Below, piece by piece: positions 11,238 through 24,064 of a DNA stretch of 64,000 nucleotides. Position 1 is the stretch's first letter, and the number at the start of each line of letters is the position of its first letter. The notes below the pieces were generated by a model. It was not told the origin of the DNA. It saw only the letters and a list, made by a program, of their open reading frames with translations, and ran no database searches. The position numbers were made by a program, and so were the translations under genes. This stretch comes from Eucommia ulmoides (taxonomy: Eukaryota; Streptophyta; Magnoliopsida; Garryales; Eucommiaceae): the NCBI GenBank assembly GCA_016647705.1, contig CM028336.1, forward strand, positions 11,726,880-11,790,879, in the 5' to 3' direction.

Positions 11238-13115
11238 TTAGCGATTTCGTTAGTGTTGATATTGTGTGTAAATGATTTAATTTTACTTTAGGCATTTCTT
11301 TGTATATAATTTTTGTTTGTAATTTTGTTTTTGTTTTTTATACAGGGTACTTGCCGATGTTAGATCGACGGGTATTGATACATCCCTTTTGACGGGATTC
11401 CAAGCAATTTATTGTGCTTGGCCAAGCACATAAGCCGGTGAGGCGTTTTGTTGAAAGATTGAGCCATCCAAAGCAAAACCTCGCCAGTCTTGAGGGTGTT
11501 CTGAAAATGTCAGGCCGAGAACATTAAACCACGCGCTTCATGGGAGACAACCCAATCAATTCTTTTTTATCCATCCTATCCGACTTGATTCGGAGGCGAG
11601 ATCCTCTCGCCTCCCAGGTAAGTGTTCTAAACACCCTTCGTCAGCATGCTTCAATTCCATATGTTGAAGAATGATGATTGGGTTCGCTGAGGACACTGTC
11701 CATTTTGAGTTCGGAAGTGATGTGTAGTATGTAGTATTGTTAGTTTATGTGTTATTGTTTTTTCCGTATTGTATGTGTGTTTAGGTTAGAATGTGTTTAT
11801 GTTTTTGTGTTGTTATTTTCATGTTGAGTTTTGTGTTCATCTGGGTCGTCACCCGATGATGAAAATTATCCCTGGTTGTTTTCAAAGTTAAGGGTAATAC
11901 CCATACATGGGTGATTCTGTGTGCTTGACTATGTGTTTTGGTAAAAATTATTGTAGATCCTAATTTGCACGGGCACATAGACTCAATGTATTTTTATTCA
12001 ATTGATTTGAGGACGATTATCGATTAACCAAATTCATGACACATTAAGGATTCTAGAACTTGACTGAGGGGAAACTTGAGGCGAAATCCTAGGCGAGGTA
12101 GTTCAGGAGACGTGATTTAGGCATTCTCTTTGTCGCTTGAGCCTTTTTAAGCCTACCTTGTTACATGTTTATCCCTCATTACCCTGTTGAAGCCTAAATG
12201 AAAATTCAATTTTGAACACATAAACTAATACCCTGGCCAGTTGATCATTTTCCAAACCTATATCGCTGAAATTAAAGGCACATTTGAGTTAATCAAGTTA
12301 GCCATTGCAAAGGATTCATGATGTGAGTGGTTGGGTTTAAGGCGAACTTCTAATTGGTTCGGTATTTGAGTACTCACTTGTCTTTTTTCATTTGTATTTC
12401 ACACACCCCTTCAATTGTAACAATCAAATAAGTTTGGGGGTGTGTTTGTTGAAAAGAAAAGAAAAAAAAAAAAAAAGAATCAAATGTAAATACGGTTTTT
12501 ATTTCCGATTCTTTTTGACAAGTGAATACAACGGTCTTAATGCATGTTCGGGATTGTTTCCAATCTTTTTTTGGGGCTTCAAGAGTGAATGTGCCAAGCG
12601 TTAAGCCTTGGATAACGTTAAGTTAACAACGTTAACCCGTTTTGTATTCCAAATTACCCTTGGCCAAATATACCAAAACCGAACCAAGTCCTAATGATCT
12701 TCATGAACTACTAAACCTACATTAGTGGTGAGTGGACCCCAATCAAGCATATGGAAATCTTAGTCCTTCACGGTCTAAGTCATGAATTTCATTGGTGGAT
12801 AATCCAATCCGATCGTTGTATAGTTATATTATTGAGCTCGCACTAATACGTTTATGGGATCTAGAATAGCGTTCATCATTATTGCATGTCGAAATTCTAT
12901 AACAATACATGTTGTGTGTTACCGCCTGAATTCGATATAACTAGCGGTTGTTGAGGGAAAAAATAAATAGGCCGTTAGAAGAATTTAAAACTCAGATGTT
13001 GTTATGTTTAGATTGTTTTTAGGTTGTTTGTTATTTATTTCCGTTTGTTGTATTTTTTAATTTTAGTGTGTGTGTTTGGCTCGAGGACTAGCCAAATTAT
13101 GAGTTTGGGGGTATT
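11238..13115 (+). other. LARD-like internal region
   Basis: The region contains the marker CAGGCCGAGAACATTAAACC (about 11510) and GGAGACAACCC, which in Athila-type elements mark the end of the gag region. A long untranslated stretch follows and ends in the polypurine tract at 13101-13112. Small ORFs such as 12392-12604 are chance frames. The 3' half is collinear with 7554-8825. Confidence 0.6.
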
Positions 13116-14800
13116 TGATAGGTGTAAATTACCTACGTATTTTCAATCCGAATTAAGTTAGTTTTCGAGCGTTTACATAGTATTTTATTATGTTTTAATT
13201 AGTTTTCATACTTTTTGTATAAATCAGGTGTATGGGGCAAAATGATAGGAAATTGGAGCGAAAACGATAAGATCGAACCAAAGCGGTTCGAAGTTACGGT
13301 GGATAAACAAGCTCGGAGGTTAAAAGATGAAACAGGCCCACCGCTTAGGCAGTGAAGAAGCTGAGAAAAAAGAAAAATGTTACTGACAGACGACTGCCTA
13401 GGCGAAGATACTTTCGCCTAGGTAGAAATCCAGCAGAAAACGAAGATGGGCTACTGACAGCCGTTTGCCTAGACGCAAATCCAACTGAATGTTCTCCCAG
13501 TGCACCTCCTACTTCACCGCCTAGGCGGTCAGCCGAACCGACCTAACTCCACCTAGGCGCAGTTTTCTTCGCCTAGGCGGATTTCTCCTGCACAGTCTTG
13601 AGATATTTTTAGATATTTTTAGGATATTTTGGCTATAAATACCCCCTCTCCTCCCCCTTGGCCAGACTCTCTCTTGCCCCCTTGGATTTTTGAGCCCCTT
13701 AGGCTATATCTAAGGGTATATTTAGGAGTTTTGGAGGTGGAGCTCACATCCCGAAGTGGAGAAGACGGCGAAACGATCGTAGAGTGTTATTAGCGGTTTA
13801 TTTTCGGGCGAGACTAAGTTCTTCGATTGTTTTTTCTTATTTTTTTATCTTAAGATCATGTGAGCATGTTTAGCTCGTTATTTTATTGTATATGCGGCTA
13901 TGGCCTCGAGTTAAATATGGATTGTAGTAGGGATTAATAATAAATTTATAAATACGTTGTTTGGATGATTTCGGCGTTGCGTTTATGTTTGTTCTTTGTA
14001 GTTTGATTGTATTTATCGTATTTTTTGTTTATTATGCTTGGATTGATAAATGGAGAATATGAGATTTTGACAAACCCCGGATTCGGATTAGGATAAACAA
14101 ACGCCACGATTCTATAACCCGGTCGGGGTTTGAATCATGGACAATCGATGACGTGGGGTAAGACACACGCTATCTAGGGTCGTTAAGACGTTGAGGGGGA
14201 TTTCTTCGTTGAATCAAAGTTGCATTATATCCCTCGTCTTACACTCGGAAGAGGTGATAAAAGAGTTTTAGAACAGAGATTGTCGATAGGATAAATACAA
14301 CGCGACGATCCAATAACCCGGGAGGGAGTTAGATTGTGTGCAATCAATGACGCTGGGCGAGACTCACGTGACCTAGGATCGTTAAGACATTGAGGGGTAC
14401 TTCTTCGTTGGCTCGCAGTCATGTATTCCCCCGTCTTACACTTGGGAAAGGTGGCGGTGGAGTTTACGTACTGAGATTGTCAAATAGGTCAAATACCGTA
14501 AACGTGAGTAAATCGAGATCGAACACATATTTGTAAACACGTTAATCCCTAGGCAATTCTTGACCCTAAAAGATATTAGCATATTAGTGTAGTTAATTTA
14601 GGTTATATTAGTATTAGTTTAATTAATTAAATACATTTGTTTTCGCTTAGATAAAGTTAGATCACGACAAACGCGGTATTCGATAGTATCAACACCAATC
14701 CCTGTGGATACGATAACCCAATCTTAACGATCACAGTATATTAAAACTTAGACCTCATATACTTGCGAGTGTAAGTAGTGGCGTATTTCACGCCCTACCA
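13116..14800 (+). repeat. 3' LTR of the LARD-like element
   Basis: It repeats the 5' LTR from TGATAGGTGTAAATTACC through the TATA box (about 13631) to CACGCCCTACCA. The palindrome cluster lies at 13340-13585 and has fewer units than in the 5' LTR, so this is the part that differs most between the two copies. Confidence 0.8.
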
Positions 14801-15850
14801 AGTTTTTAGTCGATAGCCTTATGGCTAAAAATTCAGGATAAATGAAAGATCTCTATTCCTTCGGGGATATGTGTGCACCTTCTTCAGAAATGTTCTCCTG
14901 TTTCTTAGTTACGAGTAGGACTAGCATATATACTATGTATTTTTTTTTTCCCTTTTAACTAACAACTCAAAAACAAACACTAATTTTGTCTAAACAAATT
15001 AGTTCGGTTATCGCGTTCTTAACAAAATCAAAGAGATTATTCATGATATCATTGTATGATTTATGTCTCGTTTGAGTAATAAAATCAATTTATTTTCACC
15101 AAACAAGCTACGCGATGAACTGATCCTTGGTTATTGGCCAAGGTACATAAGCAACTCATGTACGGGTTCGATCACCTATCTAAATAAAAATCAGTTCATC
15201 TTGAACAGATGAACTATGTTTTGACTAGATTCCCCGTGATAACTAGGATACGTAGGCAACTTTTATAAGGTTCGATCGCCAAAAAAATACGAAAATATTT
15301 TCATTTCATTTACTTTTATCTGTTGTTGCTGATAGATAGTTTAATTTACCTTCTTTCATTACATAAAAATGCATAAAAAGGAAAAACAATATTAAAAATG
15401 GGAATTATTTTGTTAACTAAACCAAAAACAATTACTTGGATTTTTTTAAAAGTGAATATCTATTTAAACTGAGGTACCGTCTTCGGACGAATGTCTTGGG
15501 GTGGGTAGAACCTTCCCCGAGCATAACCGACCTCCAAATTTAAAGAAATTTCTGGTACAAGATCTTTACGAGTAAAAACATGGGTTATTTCAAAATAAAA
15601 AATGAATTTCTAAAATTTCGGTGACCTAGCACACCATTTAACCCATGCTAGGTGATGACTCATTTTCAAACATAAATCTCGGCCCAAAGAACGTTTTTAA
15701 AATCGAAGTCTAGAAAAGCCCTTGAAAATCATTTTAAAAAATGAACGGATTTGGAGGATTTCAAGAGGGATGAATGAAAACTTGTTTTTCTTTTCTTCTC
15801 GATCTCTACTTTCTCTACTTTCACAAAAATCTGGGGTGCGTCAATAATCA
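14801..15850 (-). repeat. Reverse-oriented repeat carrying the CCTACGTATC module
   Basis: Read on the minus strand, 15206-15273 gives GTTGCCTACGTATCC followed by GGGGAATCTAGTCAAAAC, and 15123-15175 gives a weaker second copy. The same module occurs four times in forward orientation at 19480-20140. The rest (15480-15850) is a decayed, probably LTR-derived segment without ORFs. Confidence 0.5.
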
Positions 15851-16253
15851 TCACATAATAGTCATAAATATTTCATGAAAAATCAACACTTATAATTAAA
15901 CAATTATAACATGAATCACACAATAAATAGAGAGTTTAAATGCAAATATTAAAAGAATCAAGAATTCTACCTGAAATCCAAATCGAACTTGACGTTTCAT
16001 AATATCACCTATTTTTCGTTTTTTTTTTAACACTTGGAAAATAACAATTCCAAATTAGAAAGTTACCTACAAGTTATAACTAAAAAAATATATATTCATA
16101 CTTCACATTGTCACTTCCGCATTTGTGATGACCTATAATGTACCCAACGAAACACACAAACGTGGTGCACATCGGTAACTCCTAACACAGATCACTAATT
16201 GTTAGAGAATATTATGTTCTAAACACTTCCGCAATGCACTCCGATAAAAATAG

Positions 16254-16302
<49 letters not shown>

Positions 16303-18110
16303 AGAAAATCCTAACCATATCCATAAAATTTGATATCAATACATGCTTTCAATAATGGAATTTTCTTAGAATAAGAAAATATTTAATTACTATTTAATCC
16401 AAAGTAATAGATGCACAAACAAGTTATTAATCCTATAGTTTCTATCACATGATCATATATCAAACAGGATTTAGTACTCACATAACATATATATAAAAAA
16501 AAAAATGCAACTAATGATGTTGAGTTGTGTTGGAAAAATATTATATGAAAACCACAATAATATTTTGTGCATTGGTCCACATAATTAATTTGTACTACAC
16601 ATGCATTAAAAATATGTCATGCAATTTTTTTTTCTTCAAGATTATCAAGCACATGTATTTTTGTTCATTAGTGAGTAAAACGCAGAAGACATCCCAGAAA
16701 ATATCAATTAGACCAATGTGAAATCCATATACTACCAATAAAACTCAAAACCCAATAGCTAATTTATAAAAAATAATGTATTGATCCCGAACATTCTTAA
16801 ATAATGTATCAAATAATGTTTTAATCAAAGATTTCTCTCTTATGACAATTTACACTAACCCCTTGTGGAATCTCTAAAATTTTATTTAAACCCCAAAAGT
16901 TAAAAATAACATTTAAAATAGCAATTGGTTCCTAAATTTTTTTCTTTTAAATCAAATTAAAATAACAGTTGTTTCCTAAATTCACGCTATATTAGGGTAG
17001 CACGATAGCCACACTAAATATCACGTCTGACCAACTGAAACACTCTAATTATACGTCTATAGATATTCCAACAAAGTCATAATAGTCTAAACCTATATAT
17101 TACCAGCAACAACCCCAATAGTTTCAACGATCACATCACACTGTAACCTTAGCTATCGCTAGTGGTGGACCAATCTCTAACTGAATTACTTGAGATAAAT
17201 ATTTTATTGATGTATTATCTTCATAATATAAAAATAATTTATGATCAAATACTTTTATCAAAATCCACTTTAAAAAAATACAGTCACACAGTAGTATAAA
17301 AATTTCAAATATACCATCATAATAGAAAATTGAATTTAAATCAACTAATTATTATTATTTTTATATAATAAAATACCACACAATACTTTCCTACTAGTCA
17401 TAAAATCTAGTAATGAACAACAATATACCAACCACGTGACATAAACCACCATACCATCAACATATTTAACTACATGCAGGACTTGTGCTCCTGTCAGGTC
17501 TTACTACATCATACTTATAATCAACAACATATTCAAATCTACGACAATATATTGTTCATACCATATTCAACTCCACAATATTGATGGTCAACAACATATT
17601 CAACCACTCATACTAATAATCATAATACGTGGTAAAAATCACCATATTATAAGGACAATCACAATATATGGTAAAAACAATCACAAACCATGATTAAAAA
17701 AAAAAAACAAAAAAAACATCATACTGATAATCACAACATGTGTTAAAAATTACCATATCATACTAATAATCACAATCATAATATATCAACAATCTGCAGG
17801 ACATGCCCCCCTATCAGGTCCAACAACATCCCGCAGGACATTTCTTCCTGTCGGGATCACACTATGGTATTGTAGAGTAATATTAAAAAAATAATTTCCA
17901 CGTATAAAAATTCACTTGATTCATTTAACTTTATAAAATTGTCAATATTAATAAATCCCATTTTTTTTTTTTTTAAAACGAAAATATTAGTTGGTTATTT
18001 ACATAGAAGATAATACACTGACCTTTAAATCGATCTTTTAACTCAACGACATATCTTACGGTCCACTACTAACATGCACTCACCAAGTCTACAGAATCTA
18101 TAACCTAAGT
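15851..18110 (-). mobile_element. Reverse-oriented gypsy-type retroelement remnant
   Basis: About 170 bp at 15845-16015 is repeated at 18475-18645 (ATAATCATAAATATTT, CAACACTTATAATTAAACAA, GAATTCTA..TGAAATC). This suggests a second, truncated LTR of the element whose 5' LTR lies at 18123-19158. Between the two are AT-rich sequence and short words of the CCTGCAGG/CCTGTCAGG type (17475-17500, 17795-17870), which also build the minisatellites at 58825-61690. No coding domain is recognised. Confidence 0.45.
16256..16300. repeat. (TA)n microsatellite
   Basis: About 22 uninterrupted TA units. Confidence 0.95.
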
Positions 18111-18122
18111 TTCAATACCACT
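18111..18122 (-). other. Primer-binding site, initiator-Met type (degenerate)
   Basis: On the minus strand, AAGTGGTATTGAAACTTAGG follows the LTR end. This is a decayed form of the AAGTGGTATCAGAGC site used by many plant gypsy and copia elements. Confidence 0.5.
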
Positions 18123-19158
18123 TGTAACGACCTGGTCTCCTAGGGCTGTCACTCGGTTTCTCCTAAAAAGAATGAAATTAGAACCAAATCTATAAATACT
18201 TTGATATTCATAGATTTGACCAATTTTACAACTATAACGAAACTAACTACTACTTTATTATTATTTACTTATTACAATATCGACAATAATTAGAATAATT
18301 ACAAAATTTTATAAATCCAAATATAGTTTCACCATTTGTGGAGTGGCTCCAATTTCATCAACCCTGCAATAAGTATTGTAGGGTTGTAAGTCAACGTTCA
18401 GAAGAATTTTAGCCTCTTTAGTACATGTATTTAACCAATCTAACAAGTATCATTTATGCATGAATCTCACATAATTATCACATAATAATCATAAATATTT
18501 TGTGAACATCAACACTTATAATTAAACAACAATTACAACATAAATCACATAGTAAAGAGAGAGGTTAAATGTAAATATTAAAGGGATCATGAATTCTAGC
18601 TGAAATCTGAACCGAACTCGACATTGCATAATATCTCTTATCTTCCTTTTTTATTTATTTATTGGTTTTCCCTTTTCTTCCTCTCCTAATCTTTCCTTCT
18701 TCTTAATTCATCCCAACTCTCCTAATCTCTCTTTCTTCTTAATCCATCCCAACTCTCCTAATCTCTCTCTATCCATCTATCTATAACTTGCCTAACTCCA
18801 AGCCAAGTATCCCAATTTTTTTCCATTTTTTTTTTTTTTTTTTGTGTTGGCATTATCCCCATGCAATGCCTATAATATTTATATATATATACTTTGGTGT
18901 GTTGTGTTGTCCTCATTGGGACAACACAAACTCCCCTTCCCCCCACCCACCACATATATATTGTTATTTACACAAAGATCCCCTAAAATTTATATAACAT
19001 TATTATTAAATCCAAAAATTACACTCGTAACCCCAAAAGTTAATAAAACTTATTTATACCTTAAAATTTAAATAATATACAAAATAACCCACCAAAAATA
19101 TTTTCATGTTTTTAAATAAAGTATTATATTCAACTAAATATATTTTTGGGGTATTACT
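18123..19158 (-). mobile_element. Gypsy LTR in reverse orientation
   Basis: On the minus strand it begins TAGTAATACCCCAAAAATAT, close to the TGTAATACC start seen at 53291, and ends GGTCGTTACA directly before the primer site. A 35-bp duplication (CATCCCAACTCTCCTAATCTC) lies at about 18690-18765 and a poly-T run at about 18828-18843. Confidence 0.5.
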
Positions 19159-20640
19159 AAGAGAATTCTCAGCTGAGAAACCCTCGGGGAAACTCAACAC
19201 TTAGTGGAGTTTCATGGCAACATCCCACCTAGGACTGCCAAAAAGGGCTAGAAAACTTCCTGTCAGAAGTTACCTCGAATAAAATATGCCCCGGTCAAAT
19301 ATTAGGGCTCGGTAGTACATACTTCCCATAGGAAATGGATCAAAATCTTAAATTTGCCCTAGCCCAAGCTAGGGTGAATCCAATAAATGAATCTGGAGGG
19401 CGAAACCCAATATAATGTGCCCCAGGCCTAGGCTGGGGTGACGAAATAAATTCTGGGGTGTTCGGGAAAATGTGACAGAACCCACATGCGCTTCCTACGT
19501 ATCTTGATCAATTGTCTAGGTAAAAACACATTTTAGACAGTGTAATTTGTAGTGTCAAAAGAATACTAGAATTGTGTGGGTTGCTAAGTTATGCGTTATA
19601 TGATTTCGGATAAAGACTGTTTGTCTATTTAATTGTACAACCAAAATCCACCTGGGTTGCCTATGTTTCCTGGTCTTCACTAGGAATCAGGTCAAAATGT
19701 AGTTCATGGTGATGATTTTATTCAATTGGATGATAAAAAACAACAAATTGATGAGAAAAAATCTTGGCGACTCTTCTCAGATATAAGCGTTTGGACAAAT
19801 GCATCCACCACTAGAGGCACGAATAAGCGTTTATGTCTGCCATAGACGGGAATAAACGTTTCCATCTTCAAATATGGGGAGAGATAATTTCATCAACAGA
19901 GATGGTGATAAATGTTTTCTTTGCCAGAGATAGGAAGACACGATTTGTTTTGTTTAACTGTACAACCGAAACCTCATGGGTTGCCTACGTATCTTGATTT
20001 TTAAGGTCAGGAATCAGGTTAAAACGTAGCTTGTCCCTACGAATGATTGGATTTAAGTGGTATGATTGAACCTGTGTAGGTTGCTACGTATCCCTATTTT
20101 CAATGGGAATCAGGTCAAAATGTAGTTCAACCGAAATGAAGATTGTCAAGGTATCTCGATCTAAGACTACGAATTGGAACAAACATGGACTCCCCTGGGG
20201 AAATCCTAAATATGATAAAATATGCCCCAGTCTCTGACTGGGGTGGTAATGGATAAGATCTTTGAGGAATCAAATCCAACACTTCTTAACGTGAAACAAA
20301 GAACATAACCGGTGTAAAATATGCCCTAACCTGTAGGCTGGGAAAGAGACGGAATAGTGACTGTAGGAGAAGCTTGTTTTTATCAAATAAGATGAAAAAT
20401 GAATTCAAAGTTAATGTAGTAAATCCCTAAACTCGCTTACTGGTGTATTATTGAGTGGTGACGAAGAGGATTTCTATAAAGAGAAACCAACTTCCAAAAT
20501 TCGCCTGTAGGTGCAACACCCGAGCTATCTAATTTTTCGTTAAGTCTTAGATAAAATTGGTAGAATGATTTACCTGTTGTGTAAAATCTCATAGATCAAT
20601 GGTTGGAAATTGAATGGTGAACATTCTCCTTCCAATCTGG
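19159..20640 (+). repeat. Repeat field with two interleaved recurring modules
   Basis: Module 1 is about 70 bp long: GGGTTGCCTACGTATCTTGA, then GGAATCAGGTCAAAACGTAG. Copies lie at about 19480-19520 (partial), 19640-19711, 19960-20035 and 20065-20136. Module 2 is a short imperfect hairpin of the form ATGCCCCAG...CTGGGGTG, seen at about 19285, 19363, 19415, 20217 and 20306. I recognise module 1 as a dispersed plant repeat, probably LTR or leader sequence of a gypsy element, but I cannot assign a function. No ORF longer than chance is present. Confidence 0.55.
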
Positions 20641-21174
20641 TCATTACTTCGGTATTTGTGTTTTGAATGCCAATGCTAGAATGACCTGTGTATGTTTCCT
20701 TGTATTTTTAAGAATTAAGTTAATGTTATAATAAAAGCTCTTGTTTCCCTTCCTTAGTCTCATCTCTTGAACGGTGTATGACGACTTCTTCCCCTAGAAG
20801 TTGGCAAATCCTCATCCATCAGTGGATATCTTATTTTGACTGAAAGCTCCATCCTGCAGGCCACTCCATGGCATACCAAACTCGTCTTAAAATCGACTAT
20901 TTATATTGATATCCAAGTCTTCTATGAGTACTATGGTTTTTAGGTCCAAGACTTTTTATTGAATTCTAGTTGTTGCTGACTCCAATTCGTCTAGAACGTA
21001 GTCCAAGCTGAAGGCGAAGGGATCGTGAAGGAATCATAAGAGCGATCAAGGGAAAAAGGAATTGAAGGCGAATGGTCTGGTGGAGTGTAAAGCACTGCTT
21101 GCAATGGTGTCTCTCGGTCAGGTGGAGTGGGAGGTTGGGAGTATAAGAATCAACATAGAATGGTAAAATTATCA
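20641..21174. other. Spacer without recognised gene
   Basis: The sequence is mixed and I see no domain. A minus-strand frame at 20966-21175 has no recognisable motif. Confidence 0.5.
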
Positions 21175-21305
21175 ATTCAAAATATTTGGGACTATTTGGT
21201 GCAAACTACCACTATAGGAATGAGGTGCAAAAAAAATTTATGGGATCATCTTGGAGATTTTAGTGATTTAACTAGAGAATTTGGTATTTTTTTTCCTTAA
21301 TTTTA
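21175..21305. mobile_element. Mutator-like terminal fragment
   Basis: ATTTGGGACTATTTGGTGCA, then GATTTAACTAGAGAATTTGG and the run TATTTTTTTTCC, line up with the right end of the Mutator-like element at 26990-27107. No matching left end was found, so this is a truncated relic. Confidence 0.5.
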
Positions 21306-22723
21306 AGAGTTTAAAAAACGAAAGAAATTTAATTGTTACAAGATGTAGACTTGGTTAGGGGCAAGCGTAATCAAGAACACGATTGAATTCTATTTGTGAA
21401 GATAAATGTGAATAATTTAAGTGCGTGTGTGTGTGTTAGTGTGTGTCAAGGTGATGAGTAAAAGCAAGTGAAGACAACCAGACTGCTCAATGTATTAGAC
21501 TTTCCATCATTGGGCGGAATTCTATTTGTGAGATAGTATAAACTTCTCTTGTTTGACGAGGTAGCCAATAGTTTTAATTAAAATTATGATAGCAACAAAA
21601 ATACTTAAATAATAATAAATAAATAAATAAATTAGTCAACCTTAATTTGTGCTGGGTGGACACGTTCACACTATTATTTTATGTTTGGATCACCAAGTAG
21701 ACAGTGGGTCCAATTTCACATGTTAGAGAATATTACCAACTTTAATCCTAATTATTTTCAATTTGGATTTTTTTACCTTCCGATGAGTTAAGCCGCTGCA
21801 ATTAAATACTTAAAATTGAATACGTTAAGTACTTACATTTGATAATAAAATTAAACAGTCACTTAAAATATTGTTCGAAATTTTAAGTGAGGTATAATTC
21901 ATCTAATTTTGTAATACTTATCACTTAATAACATATAATATCTAATTATCACAACCAATATTTTACACTAGTACTGTAAAATCTTATAAAAAAATTATAT
22001 AATTTATATATGACGAAAATACTAAATTAAAAAATAGACAGAAAATTGTAGAAAGAGAATATTTTAGAAAACTAAAATTAGGAAAATTATTTTAGGAACA
22101 AATTTTTTTACAAAGATAAATTTTTTCAATTATACTTAATATATTCATCACTTAATAAATTCAACACTTATAATTTCAATATTTAAAATTTAGATATTAT
22201 GAAAATGACATGGGGTATCCTTGGTATTGGAATGTTGGGTATAAACTCAAACATTATTCAAAATTATTATTTTTAAAAAGCAAAATTAGCACCAACTTTC
22301 TTAAAAATAAAATAAAATTAATGACGAAATCCTCGTAATACAAAAAGTCTCAATACCCACTCTCTCTCTCTCTCTTATATAATATATTCAGTTATCTGCG
22401 TCGCCAATGTCCGCCCGTCGTTGCCTCCTTTAGTCATTGTTGTTGTCGTTGTTGCCACCACGGCATTTGCTTATCGCCGCCACCTTTGCTCATTGTTGTC
22501 GCCGCCTTGTCTACTTGTCCTCGACAATGTCTACTTCTTCCTCTTTTTTTGTCACCACTATCTTCATTTTTCACCATCCCCCATCTTTGTTTTTTGCCTC
22601 CACCACCATTTTCGTTTTTCGCCACCCCAATCTTAGTAGAATTTGTTATTGAGATCATATGTATAAAATAAGGACAATTTTAGAATGATAATGTTAGTAG
22701 GAGTTTGATTTGGGTAGGTCTTC

Positions 22724-22754
<31 letters not shown>

Positions 22755-23185
22755 TTTGGAGTGCTAAGAAAACCCTAAATTAAATATTGAGAATTTTAGG
22801 TTGCGGTTGGATAAGGTAATTTAAGGAAGGATTTCACTGTGAAAATGAATTCCACAAATTCTTTTTATAAAATCACTTGTTTAAGTACTACTGAAAGGGA
22901 TTTTTAAAATCCATTGAATTTGTAAAATATAATTTCAAAGGAAAAAAATGGAATTTTCAAATCCCTTCGAAATAGGTGTAATTTCCAAATCCCTCCAAAA
23001 AGGGATGTCACTTCTCACAAAAGGTATAATTATAACGATATTACTAACATTATGTTAGTAAAATTATATTATTAAAATAAGTTGCATAATTAAGATAATA
23101 TAATAAAAATGATATTACTAAAATATTAATATTATTATTAAAAATAGATATTTCATGGATGTATAATGAACTGAAGATACAACAT
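21306..23185. other. AT-rich spacer with simple repeats
   Basis: It contains a CT run (about 22361-22376), a low-complexity pyrimidine-rich block (22400-22660) whose overlapping ORFs on both strands reflect composition, and a (TA)n tract at about 22727-22751. The stretch 22800-23000 has AAATCCCTTCGAAATAGG-like inverted words that could be a MITE, but I could not define its ends. Confidence 0.5.
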
Positions 23186-23768
23186 TAGGCGTCAAACCCA
23201 GCTTATCCCCAAGCGAATGGACAAGCACAGGTTATGAATCGGTTAATAAAGAAAGCACTCAAAAAGCGAATGCATAATGCTAAAGACAAATGGGTGGAAG
23301 AACTACCAACAATCTTATGGTCCTACCGAACTACTCAAAGAACAACTACTGGAGAAATGCCATACTTCATGACGTATGGGATGGAAGCAGTGGTTCCAGT
23401 AGAGATTAGATTATCTTCGAGACGTGATAACACAGTCAATCTTGTAGAAAACGATGATGCTATACGCCAAGAGTGTGACCACCTAGAGGAAAAACAAGAC
23501 TAAGCAGCATTCAGAATCGCAGTCTATAAATTAAGGATGGCAAGGACGTTCAACCATGTAGTACGCCCAAGACACTTTACAATAGGAGAACTGGTACTTC
23601 AAAGTGTAATGCCACATTGTCTAGAGGCTCGACTAGGAAAATTAGCTCCCAACTGGGAAGGACCTTACAAGGTGGTTAAAGTGAATAGACCTAAGATGTA
23701 TTAGTTGGAAGACCTGGATGGGGTATCGATTCCTTGTCCATGGCATATTGTGCATTTACGAAAATATT
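23186..23768 (+). pseudogene. Ty3/gypsy (Tat lineage) integrase C-terminal part
   Basis: The translation begins in the integrase core (NPAYPQANGQAQVMNR) and continues through KKALKKR, ELPTILWSYRTT and MPYFMTYGMEAVVP. It ends with the GKLAPNWEGPYKV and CPWHIVHLRKY motifs that close plant Ty3/gypsy Pol. These phrases, especially KKALKKR and the LAPNWEGPYKV ending, are typical of the Tat/Ogre branch. The frame is broken by a TAA at about 23501 and a TAG at about 23701. The catalytic D,D residues and everything upstream (reverse transcriptase, RNase H, protease, gag) are absent. A tandem repeat and an antisense ORF lie immediately downstream, the layout known for Tat elements. Confidence 0.85.
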
Positions 23769-23815
23769 AGTTTCAATAAATGATCAGCCCTACGTCTAAG
23801 ACGATAAAAGGTCTA

Positions 23816-24000
23816 AAGTTGAGCTGCTCATATTAGTTCGTCAAAGAAACGATTGGTGACAAATCACCAAGTTTCAAAACATGAAGTTGAGCTGCTCAAA
23901 TCAGTTCGTCAAAGAAACGATTGGTGATAAATCACCAAATTTCAAAACATAAAGCCGAGCTGCTTAGATCAGTTCATCAAAGAAATGATATGAAGGCTCT
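23816..24000 (+). repeat. 68-bp tandem repeat downstream of the integrase
   Basis: AAGTTGAGCTGCTC (third copy AAGCCGAGCTGCTT) begins at 23816, 23884 and 23952, giving a 68-bp period. Two units are nearly complete, with CAGTTCGTCAAAGAAACGAT and AAATCACCAA; the third is partial. Confidence 0.85.
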
Positions 24001-24064
24001 GCATTGGGTAGCTCTACAAAAGTGTAAAATGGCTTCTCTTCATCTCCGTGCTCTAATAATCTGT

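Larger units (their letters stand above)
9369..14800 (+). mobile_element. Complete non-autonomous Athila-like retrotransposon (LARD-like)
   Basis: Two closely similar LTRs (9369-11098 and 13116-14800) flank about 2.0 kb of internal DNA. The internal part has a primer-binding site after the 5' LTR, a polypurine tract (GAGTTTGGGGG) just before the 3' LTR, and no frame with retroelement domains. Long LTRs plus a conserved but non-coding interior is the definition of a LARD; this one would depend on enzymes from an Athila relative. A GTCG match near both outer ends is the best candidate target duplication, but it is short and not exactly placed. The high similarity of the two LTRs suggests that it is younger than copies A and B. 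Confidence 0.75.

Noticed and set aside
15123-15185. GGGTTCGATC resembling a tRNA T-arm
   Set aside because: No acceptor stem, anticodon arm or D-arm can be placed around it; it belongs to a repeated LTR-like module.
22421-22671. Five overlapping ORFs on both strands
   Set aside because: The DNA is a pyrimidine-rich low-complexity tract; all frames stay open because of composition and no motif is present.
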